A stretch of 64,000 bases of DNA from Datnioides undecimradiatus (Eukaryota; Chordata; Actinopteri; Lobotiformes; Datnioididae). Location: positions 2,157,047-2,221,046 of the forward strand of contig WARS01000071.1 of assembly GCA_008933995.1 (NCBI GenBank). The letters are read 5' to 3'. Position numbers and translations under genes: made by a program. Shown in pieces: positions 22,496 to 36,947 of the stretch; the first letter of the stretch is position 1, and each line of letters starts with the position of its first letter. The notes beneath the pieces were generated by a model. That model was not told the DNA's origin. It saw only the letters and a program-made list of their open reading frames with translations, and made no database searches.

Positions 22496-25400
22496 GGTTA
22501 AAGGGTCATCGCCATGTTCCACGCCATGCAGTCCAGCCACGGTGAAGGGGGCGAGGACCAGCAGCACAGGCTAACCCTCACATGTTGGGGCAGCTAACAC
22601 ATTTCTTTTCCTCTGTCCCATCTATCACATCTGGTGCATGTGCTCTTTCTGGCCTTCACGGTGCAGCTTATTGCCTGTTCAGACCTGACCGGAGGATGTG
22701 TGAGAAGCTAGTCGTCCTCTTTTTGTTGTTCTTCGATCCCACGTCGTCCATTTTCACTCTTTGATCTTTGTTTTCCGTCTCTGCAGTTTCTCGTCTTCTC
22801 CGTCTCCCTCCTCTCCTCTCCTTTCAGTTAACGAGAGCCGCGGACGTCATGAAGCCCACGCAGGGCTGCAGACGTCTGTAGGGGCAAAACAGGAGCCCTT
22901 CTTCAAATTCATGCTCGCATTTGACCTTCGCCACACAGATCGTGGATTTATGTAATATCTAAAGGCGCTGTTATGGCTCCAGAGCACAAAACAAACATGC
23001 GGCGATAGAGGGAGGAATAAATATTAGATCGGCTGCAACAAAAACAAAAGATCTGGAGAAAATGAAAAGATGTTCATTGTGACGACTCAGCCTGATGCTT
23101 TTGGTTTTAAAGTGGGTGGAAACATGAAGCGGCGGAGTGCCATCGTCTAACTTTCGCCATCTTGGAGTCGAAACCTAGAATCCCGTTTGATTCCTGTCGG
23201 GCTAATTTCACAATGCGTGAAGACGGATCACTGGAGGTGATGCGGGTCCATCTCTGTGTCCCTTTACAGTTCTTGGAGTAGAGCGCTTTCTCATATTCAG
23301 CGTGATAGAATGAGATTAATCAGGACCAGAAGTGGTTTGGGACCAAGACGGTTGGCGAGAGCAAAACCTCACAGGACACAGAGAAATTAATCAGGGCTGA
23401 TCCGTTGACGAGCTGCGCCGTGGTTGGGTTTCTGGGTCACACGGCGCCAACAGATTTACCCTTACTCACATTTGTTGGACCCTTGGTTTCAGGCTGAGCT
23501 GCGAATCCATCGCACTTGTTGCAGAACCACAGTGGTCCCGACCAATCAGCATCCTGTGAGGAACTACTGGCAGCTATGCGGTCGAGGTTCAGCAAGGACC
23601 TGAAAAGGTTAGCAGAGATGCTATTAGCATCAGTTGCATCAAAATGGGAGACTAGTAAAGGAAAATATGTTTATTCTCTTTCCCCGAATAGCTGCAGCAA
23701 GCGTCCTATAGTTTGCTGATCTCGTTAGCCCGGGATAATGCTAACAGACAGATGGTTCATCCAATCACCTGCCTGCTCACTTTGAAACTGTTTCCAGGGA
23801 CGACCTGTCAAGATTGAAACTATATGTCGAAACTGCCGTTTGCGAGTGTCTGGATAATATCATAGGCTGCAAACGTTCTTATAAAAGTAACGAGATTGCG
23901 TTTTGTTGCTATCGACTTCTCTGCATGCGTTGATTTGTCTCTCAGTCCGTGATGATGCAGGAAGGTGGCAGACGTCAGCGTTCGGCCATGAAACAAGTGT
24001 TTTCACCTGAGCAACATGTGGTTTGGCAGAGATGCATCGTTTCTTCGCACCGGCAACAGATTGGACTCAGCTTGGAGGCAGATTGGTCACACACACACAC
24101 ACACACACATACAGGACGCGGTCTTGGTGGGGTTAACGGCGTGTGCAATCATCCCTGCTCCGGGCCTCTGCGAGCCATTTCCCTTAATGAGGGTCTCAGA
24201 TGGTGAAACAGAGCCAGACCATTTACCATCATCACAGCTAATTTCTGCCCCGCGCGGCTTGAATATGGCACCATTTCCACCCCCGATCGTGCCTCTTTAC
24301 CGGCAAAGCCTCTGGACTTTCTCTTGATTTTTAACAATAGAGGTTCGGGTCTGATTTTTGACCGGGGAGCGCTTCATTTGCATCACAGTTCGAGCTGATG
24401 TGTGGCAGGTTTGATGGTGAATGAATGGAAGGCTCTGAGTTCTGAGTGATGCACGGACACAGGGCGGGTGCAAGCGAGGCCTTCCTCAAAAATGAAACAT
24501 CAGCGCGACGTCGGCTCAACATGAAGCGCATAAAGCACCTGCTGACGTGCTCTTTAAAGGCAACGTGGGCAGAAAAGCGCAGATAGAGCGGAGGAGTCCC
24601 TGCACTTGCTCCTTTCTTGGCTCCTGCTGCCTTGAAAAGACAAAGCACTGGGAGATTTAAGGCATTTCCAGTTTAGTGTCAGGAACATGATGATAAAACC
24701 CCTTTAGCTTTAAATTGGGGTGGATGGTGATTGGTACAAAGACACAATGGATCAACAATCACATCTCTTCTTCTCACTAAAAGGCAATTTTGCCTTTTTT
24801 AGCCATTGCTACAGTCTTTCCCTCGTCTTAACCGAAGAGTTTTAGTTGCCTTAACGTAACCAAACCTCAATTACAGACCAGTAATTCATAATATACTACA
24901 CAGACTATGAAATCATCATTCCTTACACAATAAAATAAACCTCAGGCTCACTGCTTCCTTAGGAAAGTACCTGTGATCTGTGTTCATGGCCTATCCCTAC
25001 TTATATCTACATCTTTCTTTGCTATGATATCGGAGGACGCAGACGAGCAATGTCTGCCAGTAAAACCCGTAACCTTGCTGCTCATTAAGATGTGGAAGCT
25101 CTGATGTTGTATTAGCCTTCTCAGCAGTCAGTAGTAGGTTATAACACAAATGTAGAGCGCTCATGGGTCTGACCACACCCAACACCTGATCCAAAACAGA
25201 CCTGCAGCTAGAGAACCTGCACCAAAATCCAAAAAATCACCCCCAGGCACCGACTCCAGTCCGGTGAAAATGCTCTCACTGTGTGGCAGAAAAGAAAACA
25301 ATTATATCTCGTTGTGTTTTTATCTTTTCGATCTTTAAAAATATTGTGTTAACACGCCGTTTGCAAACGAGGATGTTGCTATGTGACGCTAAACTTCCCA

Positions 25401-27399
25401 GCGACTCCGGGTGACGTCACGCCTCACCCTCACCCTCATTAGACGTGAGTCTAATTTTAAAAATACTGAAATTCATTAAAATCCCATCAGTGGTGTTTGT
25501 GTGGCTGCGTGCCATTAACAGGCGGACAAACAAACAAACAGATCAAACCGCCGCCCGCCCGCCAGCTTCATCCTGGAGGACACAAAGGAAGGACAGACGT
25601 GAGGAGCCGAGTGAAAGCGAGGAGGAGGAACAGAACGACAGGTTAATAAGAGGGAAAGGTCTCGAAGAAATGGAGCCATGAGCTGAACCGAGAGGAGAGG
25701 AGGGACGAGTGGGTTCGTGGCCATCGGCTTAATTAGCTCCTTGTTGGCGTAAGCAGGTGAGCTTAAGAGGGAGAAGAGTCTGCACAGTGGCCTGACATGC
25801 AACAGCACGTTCTTCACTGCTGACAATGAGAAAATATATAAATATGTATGTATGTATGACAGGAGCAGACAAAGGTTTCCAATAAAGAGACAGCAGATAA
25901 TTACAAAGTGGGAGAGGGCCTGAATGGAAACGTAACAGGGAGGTTAATGAGACGGGACGTGCTCTGAGAGGAGACTAACGCAGGAAGATAGAGGAGATCT
26001 AAGGAGCGCAGGGAGAGGAGACTCGGACACAAACAAAGTAAATGATGACTAGATGCTGGGAAAAGAGAGAGGCGACAGAGGCGACCTGGAAGAACGCAAG
26101 CTGAAAGAAAAAACGTCTGTCTGTGGTAAAATATTTAATGTATTTGTCTGAAGTTGATTTAGAGTGAAAACAGCATATGAATCCCTCGTGCTTATGGGTG
26201 GGTGAGGGTGACGCAATGGCTTCACGGACCCTGACACAATAAAACAATAAAAAGCATCTTTAGAGAAAGATGATCAATCAAAACAGGCTTTGATTTTATT
26301 GAAAATATCAATAATTCTAACACGAGACGCTATGAAAAAGCCCAAATTGCAGCAGTAATGTAATTTGCTCTCGCTCTGCAGCAAACAGCTGAAAGCCCTG
26401 CGGTAAAAAAATCACTTAACGACACCTTTTATGAGACAAATCTAACATTTTACAGTGTAAAAATAATTATCTTTGAGAGAGAAAGAGAAGCCACGTTCTT
26501 GTTGGAGATGCGGAGTGACTGCTCAGTCAGTGCAGCGATGACAGAAGATGTCGCGTCGTCAAAGACGTGGTCAGGAACTTTACATATGCGTGATATGCAG
26601 AGTGTGACTGATGGAGGTGACGCTCTGCAGGATTTCTACTTTTCTACATTAAATGTTGATTTGCACGGATCTGATTGGTCCACATTGATTAATGACGTCA
26701 TACTGTATTGTGGATTAATTAGATTAGATGAATTTTTTGCCTGACGACCATAAGTTTTGTTGTTGTCCTGGTTTATGTAGTTGGCTTCATTTCAGAATCA
26801 CCGTGATGACCTTTCGGCATGTTGTAATTCAGGGGCTTGGACGGATAAACTGGACCTCTGAGCTTCTGGTCAATCACAGGTCATTTCAGAGAGAGGGTGT
26901 TCCCATTGGCTGTTGCACAAATGCAGTTGCACATGCTCACATGGGTCAATATGTTCGATGCCATGGTGCTCGCATCGACGAGACGGGAGGGACCGCAAAC
27001 AGGAACGAGGTCGCACCGGGCAGACGACTCCTGCAATGGTGCATGGTTGTAGATCAAGAAATGCTACCAGTCTATGAGTCACAGGCAGGTTACTGGTTAA
27101 GTTGAACTTTGTGTGTGTTTTCATGCAGCATCTCTAAATAATTTCATTCCTGACCGTGACGAGCGCTCAATCTACCTCCAAGGCTGATCGGAAAACCAGC
27201 AAATCAGGTGGCAATTACAGGAAAATTAAAATCTGGCCTCTAACGTTCGGAAAACCAATTGGCTGAATTACCTCCGTGTCGGGGAGCAGCAAAACAAACA
27301 CTTACATGACATTAAATTAGATCAGAAGACGACATCAGGACGGAGCCAGAAGAATGAGATGAATGCAAGTGTGGAGCATTTGGGGTAATTTAATTGTTG
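22496..27399. other. Intron 1 block: no recognised gene
   Basis: Holds a short CA array (24089-24110), a GTAT run (about 25840-25857) and purine-biased stretches (about 25560-25720, 25905-26110). A pyrimidine run ending in TTTCAG at 22828 is followed by 51 bases open to a stop; there is no supporting donor context. Nothing else recognised. Confidence 0.4.
24089..24110 (+). repeat. CA microsatellite (short)
   Basis: Eleven CA dinucleotides in tandem. Confidence 0.85.
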
Positions 27400-28250
27400 T
27401 AGGAAGGCTGGGGGAGGAGGGTGGGTGGAGACAAGTGGGAGAAAGAGCTGGAGGAAGGAGGACTGAAGAGGAAAGAGGGAAGCAGGGAGGAAGAAGATGA
27501 GACGGGGGGACATCACGAGAGGGCTAATGAGTCAAAGGCTGAGGCCTTTAATTGGGTACTCGTTGTCGTGGAGCGGTGATGTTTGGTGAAGAGAGAGGAT
27601 GGGAGGAGGGAGAGCAGGTGGGTACACAGTTAAGATCTTTTCAAGCAAAACTATATAGAAAAGCAAAAGATGGGTGGACTGTAACTTACAAACGAATTGA
27701 ATAGATTATAGTTTCAGAGGAATGTCTCAGCGGAGAAGGAATCTGGACTATTTGAAGTATGAGCAGGGTCGAAACAGGTGGGAAAACATGGAAATGAGGG
27801 ATTGAGAGATGATGATGGAGAGGAAGAGGCTTGAAGAACCAGTTAGTGAAGAGAAGAAGGTGTGGTAAAAGAGAAGAGAAGATGGAGGTTGGTGGGATAT
27901 TAAGGGTCGAAGGGAGGAATGGGAACGTTGAGGGAAAGGATGGATGAGAAGTACAGAGACCAGAGGTGAAGTAGCAGGAGCAATAAAGGGTTAATTTGAT
28001 GTTTTCTCAGTCTGGAGTTTGTGGATCGACGTGGACGGCAATAATGAAGTGATGAAAAGGTTAAAAGAGGAGGAGAAGAAGTGAAGCCAGAGCTGGAAGT
28101 GGAGAGAGAGAGATTAGATTTGAGGAGACAGGAGGCAGAGGAGGGGAAACGCATCAAGGGAAAGAGGGAAGAGAGAAGGAGAAAACAAGGAAGATAAAGA
28201 TGTGAGAGGACGGAGAGGTGATAAATGGAGACGAGCAGGATTTCCCGACC
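27400..28250 (+). repeat. Long purine-rich tract (GA/GGA-rich on + strand)
   Basis: Roughly 850 bases are dominated by A and G on the + strand, interrupted by short mixed segments. GGAGG, GAAGA and GAGAG words recur without a fixed period. Open frames on the minus strand across it (Ser/Leu/Pro-rich) are composition artefacts. Confidence 0.7.
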
Positions 28251-30991
28251 GGCGTGGATCCCCTCAGGAGGGCGAGGAGATGATTCACCGCCTTACAGGG
28301 AAACTCTGTAGCGATGAAAGATGAGGTGGCTGAGGAGTTGAGCAACAGGCCGACGTTCTGCAGGAACAATGCTGATACAGTACTGGCCAGACGGAGGCCG
28401 TCAGCCGTGAGGACATTTGTCCAAGTGATTAACAACCCTTGACATTTCTCTTCAAAGCAGACTCCTGCTGAGGCAGATAACTGCATAAAGTCTAAAGCAG
28501 AGTTGAGTTATTGAAGAAAAACCGCCCATTTTCCTCTAAAAGCCGCTTTTCTTCAGTCTGTGTACCAATAACACGACTTTGGACTTTCATATAGGGCGCA
28601 GTGCAGACGCCAATCCTTCCCGTTAACATCTATGGGCAAAATGATGTGAAGAATGAGCACGAAGGAGTGTGGATTGGATGGATTGGTGAAACAAACATGG
28701 GACTTTCACAAAGAAGATACTCGGAACCCAAATCTAACCAAACTACAGCAAAGCAAGTTGAACGTAGCAGGACTTTCTTGGCGTGAGCTGGCTCCACAAA
28801 ACCCCAAACCCCAGTCAGAGATAACGGATATACCGATGGTCTGCCACCGCCCCATAATGAAAGGAAAATGGAAATCACTTTAGTTTTTGGTCAAATCAAA
28901 GTAAAATAAGTAAAAAATGGGTAAATATCAACAGACGAATCCATTTTCTAATCAGTAGGGCTTCACGGGAAAAACACGAGTTAGCCTTTTGAGCATCGCC
29001 CCGATAAATGTACGTAGGTTACTGTGGCAACGCAACTGATTGAGTCTGTGCTACCGCAACATCTTGACGACATCAGCTGAGAATCTGTCTCTTTAATACA
29101 GAATAGCGTCAGGACGAGCCAATGACTCACTGCAGTCTCTCTTCCTGTGCAACGCTGGTCCAAGGTTGACGCAATTTCCAAAAGGCGAACGTTGCTGAAC
29201 TTGTAATTTACGTGTTGCAGGTAGAGGGCGCTGTTTTCCGGCAGCAGCAGCAGCAGCTTAAAGTGTTAATATCTTGTGCAGAGGACACTTCCCCCGCTTG
29301 AGTTGAGTTAAACACCGTTTATGGACATGAGGCAGGCAGCTTATTTGCTTTTTAGTTAAGATAAAACCCCTGGCTACCAATTATCTCTATCCTCATCAGT
29401 TTATTGAATTGTACAAAGCCAGCAGGTTAAAGTCATGTTAATGTTTAAAACAGTACATGCTGCACCTGTTTAAAAGCCCTAACCGGTATGTTATTTACCA
29501 CGAGAACAGCTTTGTGCAAACACCGAGACGGTTTTGACAGTTTGCTCCGCTCAGACGATCCTGATTAGCAGCAGATAAACAGGCCACAGGTCATTTGTCT
29601 CTCCCTCTTCTGCCGCAGTATATAATTAGATGGGCTTTGAATCTATCCATTGAGACATGGAGCACCATCAAACCCTATCCAAACTAATTTCACGCATGAT
29701 TACACCCGTGCCCTCAGAACAATAGTGCTATGATAGGTATGATGACGACTATGAGGACGTGGACTCAGACAGGAGATAGCCTGGGACGAGTCTGACTTCT
29801 GGAAATGTTTGCTCGCAGGCGGTAAGGTCAGTCTGATGCAAGGGCGCAAACAAAAGAGATCCCGGGTGAATCCCTTTGTTTATTTTGTGCGTTCTTCAGC
29901 CCTTTGTCCATTCGCAGCAAAGGAGAGTAGATACGCAACAAACGAGAAGATGCATCAGTGTTTAAAACGCAGATTTATGAGCTGAGGGTCTGAATGAAGT
30001 GACGGCGGTGCATATGGCAGAGCCCACTAAGGGGGCAGATTTATTGGCCTACTTCTAAACGACTAAGATGGCTGCTAATTCTTTGCACCGCAGCATCTTT
30101 CACATTTTAGTAGAGTATTAACTAAGGCTGAGATGTAAGTGGGAACAGCTGCAGCTGAGTTAATCTGAAAGAACTAATTACGATCTGACGCCGGGTCAAA
30201 GACACACCTCGTGAATTTCTGGAAAGGAGTAAAAGAGAAAGAGAAGTGCGCTCTGTGCCACTGAGCTCAAAATATACGTGAATAAAACATATTTCACATC
30301 CTAAACAACTGCACAAGCAGGGAGAAAGGCGTTTACATACTGCCATTTGAGTTTAAAAGTTCTGAACGGGTGCACAAATGAAGGCTGCAGAATGACATTT
30401 TCCACCTACTTCCTCTTCTTTGTCAAACGTCGTCTCCCACATTGACCACGCCTCCTACAACTGGAATCAGCTGCCACGCTGTCAACTGTGCCTGCAACCG
30501 TTTTATTTACCTGCCTCGCCCAGATCCTCAATCAGTGTCGCCGAGCCTTCTGCTGTGGTTCTCAGCTGGCGACGACAATCAGTTCCCAGGTCTCATTTGT
30601 ATAAATTTCCATGCACTTCTTCAGTTTGTTGCCTTGCATGACGATAACCTCAAATACATGAACCCCACGCGTCATTTAGACAGCCGGAAACTTCAGAAAG
30701 GTCCCGTAATGCTTCCTGACTTGTTCGACTCATCTGACTTGGTAAATCAACCCCCACAGAGTCAAATTGGGAGCATCAAGCGGAGCAGGGCGGTTATCAC
30801 ATCCACTGCACTCAACCTTACCTGCTGCCATCATGAATAAATGTATAAATAAATAAAATGGCTACCATCAAACTGGGGTGAGCGCGTCTGATGGAAACTT
30901 TAAAAACCTTTGCTGGCTTCTATCCAGACGCTAACATCTCTGGAAACAAACTTTCTAAAAACTGCAGCAACCTCACTTCACCTTCCCACTC
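28251..30991. other. Intron 1 block: no recognised gene
   Basis: Includes a (CAG)5-type run at 29241-29257 and a 110-codon minus-strand open frame at 28154-28486 that is partly inside the purine tract and matches nothing. No repeat named with confidence. Confidence 0.4.
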
Positions 30992-31011
30992 TCACACACA
31001 CACACACACAA
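30992..31011 (+). repeat. CA microsatellite (short)
   Basis: Nine to ten CA dinucleotides. Confidence 0.8.
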
Positions 31012-33337
31012 ATGAAAGGCACTGTGTTTTGATCCTGCAAGAACTGCTCCCAGATCTGTTCGTGCGTCTCACGGCTGCTTTGTTCCCTCCTCGTTAGCTG
31101 TTTCTCATGCAAGCAAAATAAAAGCATCAATGTGCGACAGTGTTTCCGGGTGTATATACAGTATAATATTAGCAAGGCTCCCACCAAGTTCACTGTTCAG
31201 TCTGTATCAGATCATCTGAAAATGGCTGTTAATATAATAAATAATATATTAATAATAAATAACTGTGGTCAGTCTGCTGCAGATACGTTCAGGTAAACCA
31301 GGTTTAAACAGAAAGTTTAAAGGTTCAAATACTTTAAAAAACAACAAATTATGACATAAAATGAAGAAATACTCGAGCTTTTGCACCGTTTCCTTGAGTT
31401 TCACATGTACCTTCTGTTTCGCAGTCAGCAATCACATTATCATCATGAGTTCTGTTCCCTCTGTTGTATCCTTTCCATTGAAGCATGAGTCCAGATCACA
31501 ATCAGGTGGATTTGACCTTGTAACTCAGATTGCAGCCGGTGTTCAGCCGCTACAAAGTTCAAAGCAGATGATTGCTCACTAAGTAGGATTGTCGTAGTGG
31601 GAACGATGGTATCAGAACAACATCAGAGCTTCCTCAGCATCAAGTCATTGGTGGACTAACGGTTTCTAAAGGGACAGTGCATGCAACATGAAACACGCTG
31701 CAGGAATCAACATCAGAAGATGTAGTTTAGCAAATCTTCTGATATAAACACAGAGACTGCAATCAGCAAACGTGCTGTCAAAACATGGGGGTCGCCTCGC
31801 AGTGGTGGACTAAAACCAGCTTCTGAACCACTTCTCCAGAGGCGAAACCAGGCCAAACGCTAGGAAATACCTGCATTTCACAGCGGACGACTGGAAAAAT
31901 GTCCTATTTAGTGTGTGTGTGTGTGTGTGTAAGGAGACCAAACAGGACAAGTTGGACAAACCTTGGGGAAACTCTGTGGAGGAAAGTGAACTCTCCTCTT
32001 TAGTGACAAACTTTGCAGACGTACAAATCAGTGTGTTCACCGTGATCAGACATTTTAGGGGACGTTAATGAATTTTTTGAATTGAGGGGATCTTTTCAAG
32101 ACTCTGAGATGCATCACAGACTACTGCGTACCTGTGTCCTTCTCCCACATGAGTTGGCTACTTGTCCGTTCTTTTAAAGGTTATATTGCGAGCTGTAGGT
32201 CACAGTGACAGGAAACCAGATGCACATACCTTCATCCCACAGAGGTTCTGCTGTAAATGCTGTGATAACTTGCCGTGAGCGCCTACGGATTGCTGAACAA
32301 AATTGAAAATGTGGGTGTAAACTCAACGGCTGGCCGTGGTACGTTCTTTAAAAACAATAAACGTGAAGGCCAAAGGTTATCATCCTCAGGAAAAGAGACT
32401 TTTGAGGTTAGAAAAGGTCAGAAACATTAGAGGGCTGAGGGAAGATTTACAGGGAGCAGACGAAGCGAGAGAGCGAGAGGTGGAAAAGATTACAGTCATG
32501 AATCACGATAACATATACGGGGAAGAGAAAGTCATCAACAACCCATGAAACCAACGAAATGAGGAGCTGAAGCCGCACTGTGCTTTGAGCAGCACCTCAC
32601 ATCTACTGTCTTTACAGTGAGACGAACCACCGGCTACGCCGCTAACAGAGCGAAATAGAAACGTAATTGACGATTAGCTTAGCAGGCTAACCAGGCACGA
32701 CATGCAAATAACATTGCATTGCCTCGTGTCTGAACGGTGCTACAGCCTGTAAATAACCTGGCCCTGACTCGTTCTTTCTGTTTTTTAAACGCAGTTTCCC
32801 CCGTTTCAGTTTTCCAGTCCAGCTGTAGGATGCTACACACTGACTGGGCCTGCCTCCTCCGAATGCACAGACAGACGTTATATTTACCAGCAAACAAAGT
32901 TGAGATATCCAAAGAAGTATCATTATACTCAGAAAACAAAAGTTTGCTTATGTCGTGTAATTATATTTCATATTTTATGTCATAATTGTTGACCGGCAGC
33001 GTTTGTTCTGTCAGCTTGACACTGCGCTGCACTGTTTTATCTGGAACAGCACAAACTGTATGTTTGCTGCTCGGGCTCCTGAGCTACGTCTGTCTGTTGT
33101 GGCACTTCCTGCACATGCATCATGTGACAGGTGATGAATAAAGAGACGGTTTCGGTTGTTTCTAGGATTTTCTAGACAACACAACAGATGGTTAAAACAA
33201 TGACCTCGCTCCCCGCCGGCGGGTTTCTGAAAGAAAACAAGTTTGGAAAATGAGTCTTTGGCACCCGAGAAAGCAAGTGGAAGAGGTGAAGAGAGAAATG
33301 AGTGTGGTTAGACGGAGAAGAGGTGAGGTGAGAAGGC
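31012..33337. other. Intron 1 block: no recognised gene
   Basis: AT-rich palindromic stretch near 31230-31262 and a short GT array at 31910-31931. No recognisable coding sequence on either strand. Confidence 0.45.
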
Positions 33338-33480
33338 GCTTTAATGGCTACAGATACTATCCTGTAATACAAAGGTCACAGGTTTGTTCCCCTGCAGCCA
33401 GGTCTCCATCAACAGCCTCCGATGAGGACACCCGGGCGCTTTACCCGCTTGTGGCTGACAAAAGCCCCGGGCCGGTGTGT
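33338..33480 (+). mobile_element. Possible tRNA-derived SINE fragment
   Basis: 'aaaggtcacaggtttgttcc' followed by 'ctgcagccaggtctcca' and 'gatgaggacacccgggcgct' recalls teleost tRNA-like SINE bodies, with a degraded box B (GGTTTGTTCC). No tail or target-site duplication is visible, so this is weak. Confidence 0.3.
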
Positions 33481-33599
33481 CCACAGGAGTTGAAAGGTTT
33501 GGTGATAATGCACAGCTTTTGCCAGGAGACAGCAGTCAGCAATCACAAGGCCCGCGCTCTAATGCTTTTGGCAGAGCTTTGAGCGCGGCTGGCCGGCAA

Positions 33600-33623
33600 G
33601 CAGCAGCAGCAGCAGCAGCAGCA
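33600..33623 (+). repeat. (CAG)n triplet repeat, seven units
   Basis: Seven CAG units in tandem followed by CAATG. The surrounding open frame (33477-33911) has no recognisable domain, so an alanine/glutamine tract in a protein is not supported. Confidence 0.8.
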
Positions 33624-36600
33624 ATGAAAAGGCTGTCAAACGAGGAGACGCCGGCCGAGCAAGCACGCTCAGCGCTTCCACGCTCCGCGCTCAGATTTAT
33701 AGAAAGACCTTTCATTATTTACATGCAGCCGCGCCGCTGTGTGGGAAGGAGGTGTTGCGTGACTCTAAGTGTGTGCGTGCACATTCACACATGTGCAGCT
33801 GCTGACCGTGGCGAAAACTGTGACAGAATGGCAGGTGAGGCTCTAATGAACATCTCATCCCAGGGTGCAGTCCCCCCGCTCTCGGTAATGTCCTCAGATC
33901 TCAGTTCGTGACTCTCTTTTCAAGATAATGAGGCCAGCATCGCACCTTCTGTATGCATGACTGTGTGTGTGTGTGTGTGTGTGTGTTAACCGGTGGGAGA
34001 GCAGGTCTTCAGGTATCCGTGCAGAGGTCTTCACAGGCCCTCGCTCTCTCCCTCTGAGTTATAATCAGTTCCTTTGCTGCAGGTCGTCTCGTTTCCATGG
34101 ACGTATTTGGATCACACGGTTCTCTGGACCTCCAGCTGATCACCGGGGTCCTCTCAAGGACTTTTAGTTTTAAGCCGGCGGTTGCAGTTGGTATGGCAAC
34201 ATATGCACGATACACAGGCTATGGTTTACAAGCTGCAAACACGGTTAACGTTTTTAAAAATGGCTTCAAAGGCCAAAGGGGCGTTGGCTGATCTCTCGAG
34301 GCTCCTCTTGAGTACCAGCTCGTCAGTACTAGTATAAAGTGTTTTAGAAATGGCGTTCTCAGGCCAGCAGTCATTCCCACTTCACAATTACATGGCGCAC
34401 ATCGTGCATCATAAACATTGCAAAGAGGAAACTGTGCGTGGATCCGTTTGTTACATTAAAGACTGATTCATATTTAATTTTAGCTACATTTCGCAGCCCT
34501 GACGAGCACAGAGGTGAACGCATGTCTGCTGCTGTAGTGTGTGCGCTCGATGCATTAATCATACTGTGGTGCAGACCTGTTCATGCACATGCGCTCGGGG
34601 GTCTCCAGGCGAAGTTGAACCTCTTATCGCAGTCTGATCCTGATCATAAAATCATGGTAATGTACGTACCAGTTACATAAAACTCAAAATGAAATGTTTA
34701 AGAATGTATATTTTGCCTTTTCGGGCAGTAAAACAATCACGCCCGCCTCTGCAGCTCGATATTTTATATTCGGTTTCCCCTGCAGTCTTCAGTCAGTGCA
34801 TGTAAACTTGGGTCTGCGGTGAGGCGTAGGGATCGAGGTGAGGTTGGGGTCAGGTGCAGGTGTGAGGATGCAACCTGATCAGGCACTGCGTTTCTATTCA
34901 AACCTACGCTGCAGGTGTGGTAGCTGTGCACATGGTTGTGGGTTGGGACCTACACCACATGAAAGAATAGACATGAATAATTGAAAAACACATTTTAAAA
35001 CACCTGTAAAGCAACGATTCGCCAGTCACCGTCGTCGTTTCTGCAGGAGCTACTGCTGAAGAAACAGTCTACATGAATTTTAGATTGAAGATACCCTAAA
35101 TGAGTGTTTTCCTCGATGCATGCACTCATTTCACTCCTGAGACAGGAAACGGTTTTAACGAGAGGTTGATACTACTTTTACGCGCTGACGCACACAAATT
35201 AGCGTGACTAGCTGGAGGGATCACAGAGCTCAAGGTAAAGTTCATCAGAGCCTTAGAGTTCCAGTGCATTTATATCAAAGAGAATGAAAAGATAGAAGAG
35301 ATATAGATATATAGGGTAAATAAAGAAGTGGTGTGAAGCTATTAAACATTAAAATGCTCTATAGGTTGGGGAGGGAATGAATGAAAAGACAAGTATGGGC
35401 ATTAGCTGCTTTGAGGTTCATTCATTCGTCCTTCAAAGCGGAGCCAAGGTTGGAGTTTCAGTTCAGTACGTGGCTCGGTGGAGACCTGTGCTTCCACGCA
35501 GGGTAAATGCAACAATGCAGTAGCGCGTCATGCTGCAGGGAGTTTTACAGGAGGGCATCCGCTGGAATCAGCGATAAATGTAAAGACTGAAAGATGCCAA
35601 GGGCGTTTCAGCAAACGCTCGACTGAACGTTTTATCAGAAACAGGTTCATCCATCAAACCGGCGTGCAGACATTTTACCTGAATCTCCTCACTCGTTAAA
35701 CGTTTCAAAGCCAGACGGCTAATTAACATTAAAGGGTTGAGTTAGCACTGAGATCCTTCTCAGTGATTTAAAGCTGAACCCGGGAGGAGCCGCAACATTT
35801 TACCGAACTGATGACTTTTCACATCTTATAAAAGCTTTCCACCGAGGTGAACGGACATAAAGAGGTTTCTTTGAAGTGAAATCCCTCAGTGCTAAAGCGG
35901 CCCTGAGAAAGGCACTTTGCTCTGAATGACTCAGTGTTTTTTAAACAATGCTTTCTCATCTTTAGCATTTTAATGCCATTAAAATACTTGCAATAGTATA
36001 AAGTCTCGATACAAAACTACAAAACCTATCTCGGCTGTGCACAGGTGCGTTGAAGCAGTCTTAAAACACGGGCAGCCAGCAGTTTGGACGACTGAAACTA
36101 AACAAATGCATGCTGCGAAAACGTTGTTTCACTCTGAAGAACACCTTGAAGGATGGTCACGTTTCATAAGCTGCAAACTCCGGCAACTTGAAACGGTAGA
36201 GGACACATTTATCGATTGCCTTCATTCCCTATTTCATATTGCGAGCATCTAAATGCATCCTTAATCAAAACCCCGTCTTTTAGCAATAGGTATAAATTAG
36301 CAGCGAGGCTCATTAGAAAGCGATGAGATATGGTCTGGCTGCCGGCGTAACTCTGATATCATCGCCATGAATGAAGCTTTAAATTAGGACTGTTTGCTCC
36401 TTTACTCTTGGAAATAGGTGTTTTGATTTATGTTGTTATCAGCGGACCCTTTCTAGATGGATTATTAAAGCACTGACGCCGTTTACTGCTCAGCGGGCGT
36501 TTCCACAGCCGGTTTTGAATGTTTCGAGATAAAGTTGGGGCCGCTGAGAGTGAATTGTGCTCACATTCTGCTTCGGAGAGGCTCTATTTTACGATCTGAC

Positions 36601-36947
36601 CCTTCATTGTTTGCACAAATCCTACCTTGAAGTAGTCTGGGCCTTTCTTTATGTAGAAGCTCAGTTTGAAGGAGCTACAATGAAGGTTTTTGAGGGTGGA
36701 AGCTTTTGTTGCGCAGTCCCTGGCTTTGAAAAATGCACATTCAACGCTTTCAGTACGTTCACACGCTGTTATTTTACTTTCCAGACCATTGTTGCTCCAT
36801 AGCAGGAGCATTAAACAAGGACTAATGGGGCTGAGTTGTTTCTTTGAAGAGAAACTGTCTGTGTGTGTTGAGCACCGAACAACACTTTGATCACACCTGC
36901 TGAAAGTAAACTTTCCAATCTTACTTTCCATCTCTCTCGTCCTACAG
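33624..36947. other. Intron 1 block: no recognised gene
   Basis: Contains a GT array at 33962-33986. The segment 36270-36420 has low-complexity-free, TAAT/ATTAG-rich sequence that could be conserved non-coding DNA. No domain-bearing frame seen. Confidence 0.4.

Noticed and set aside
30420-30840. Possible LINE fragment (YNWNQLP)
   Set aside because: Only a seven-residue resemblance with no flanking support.
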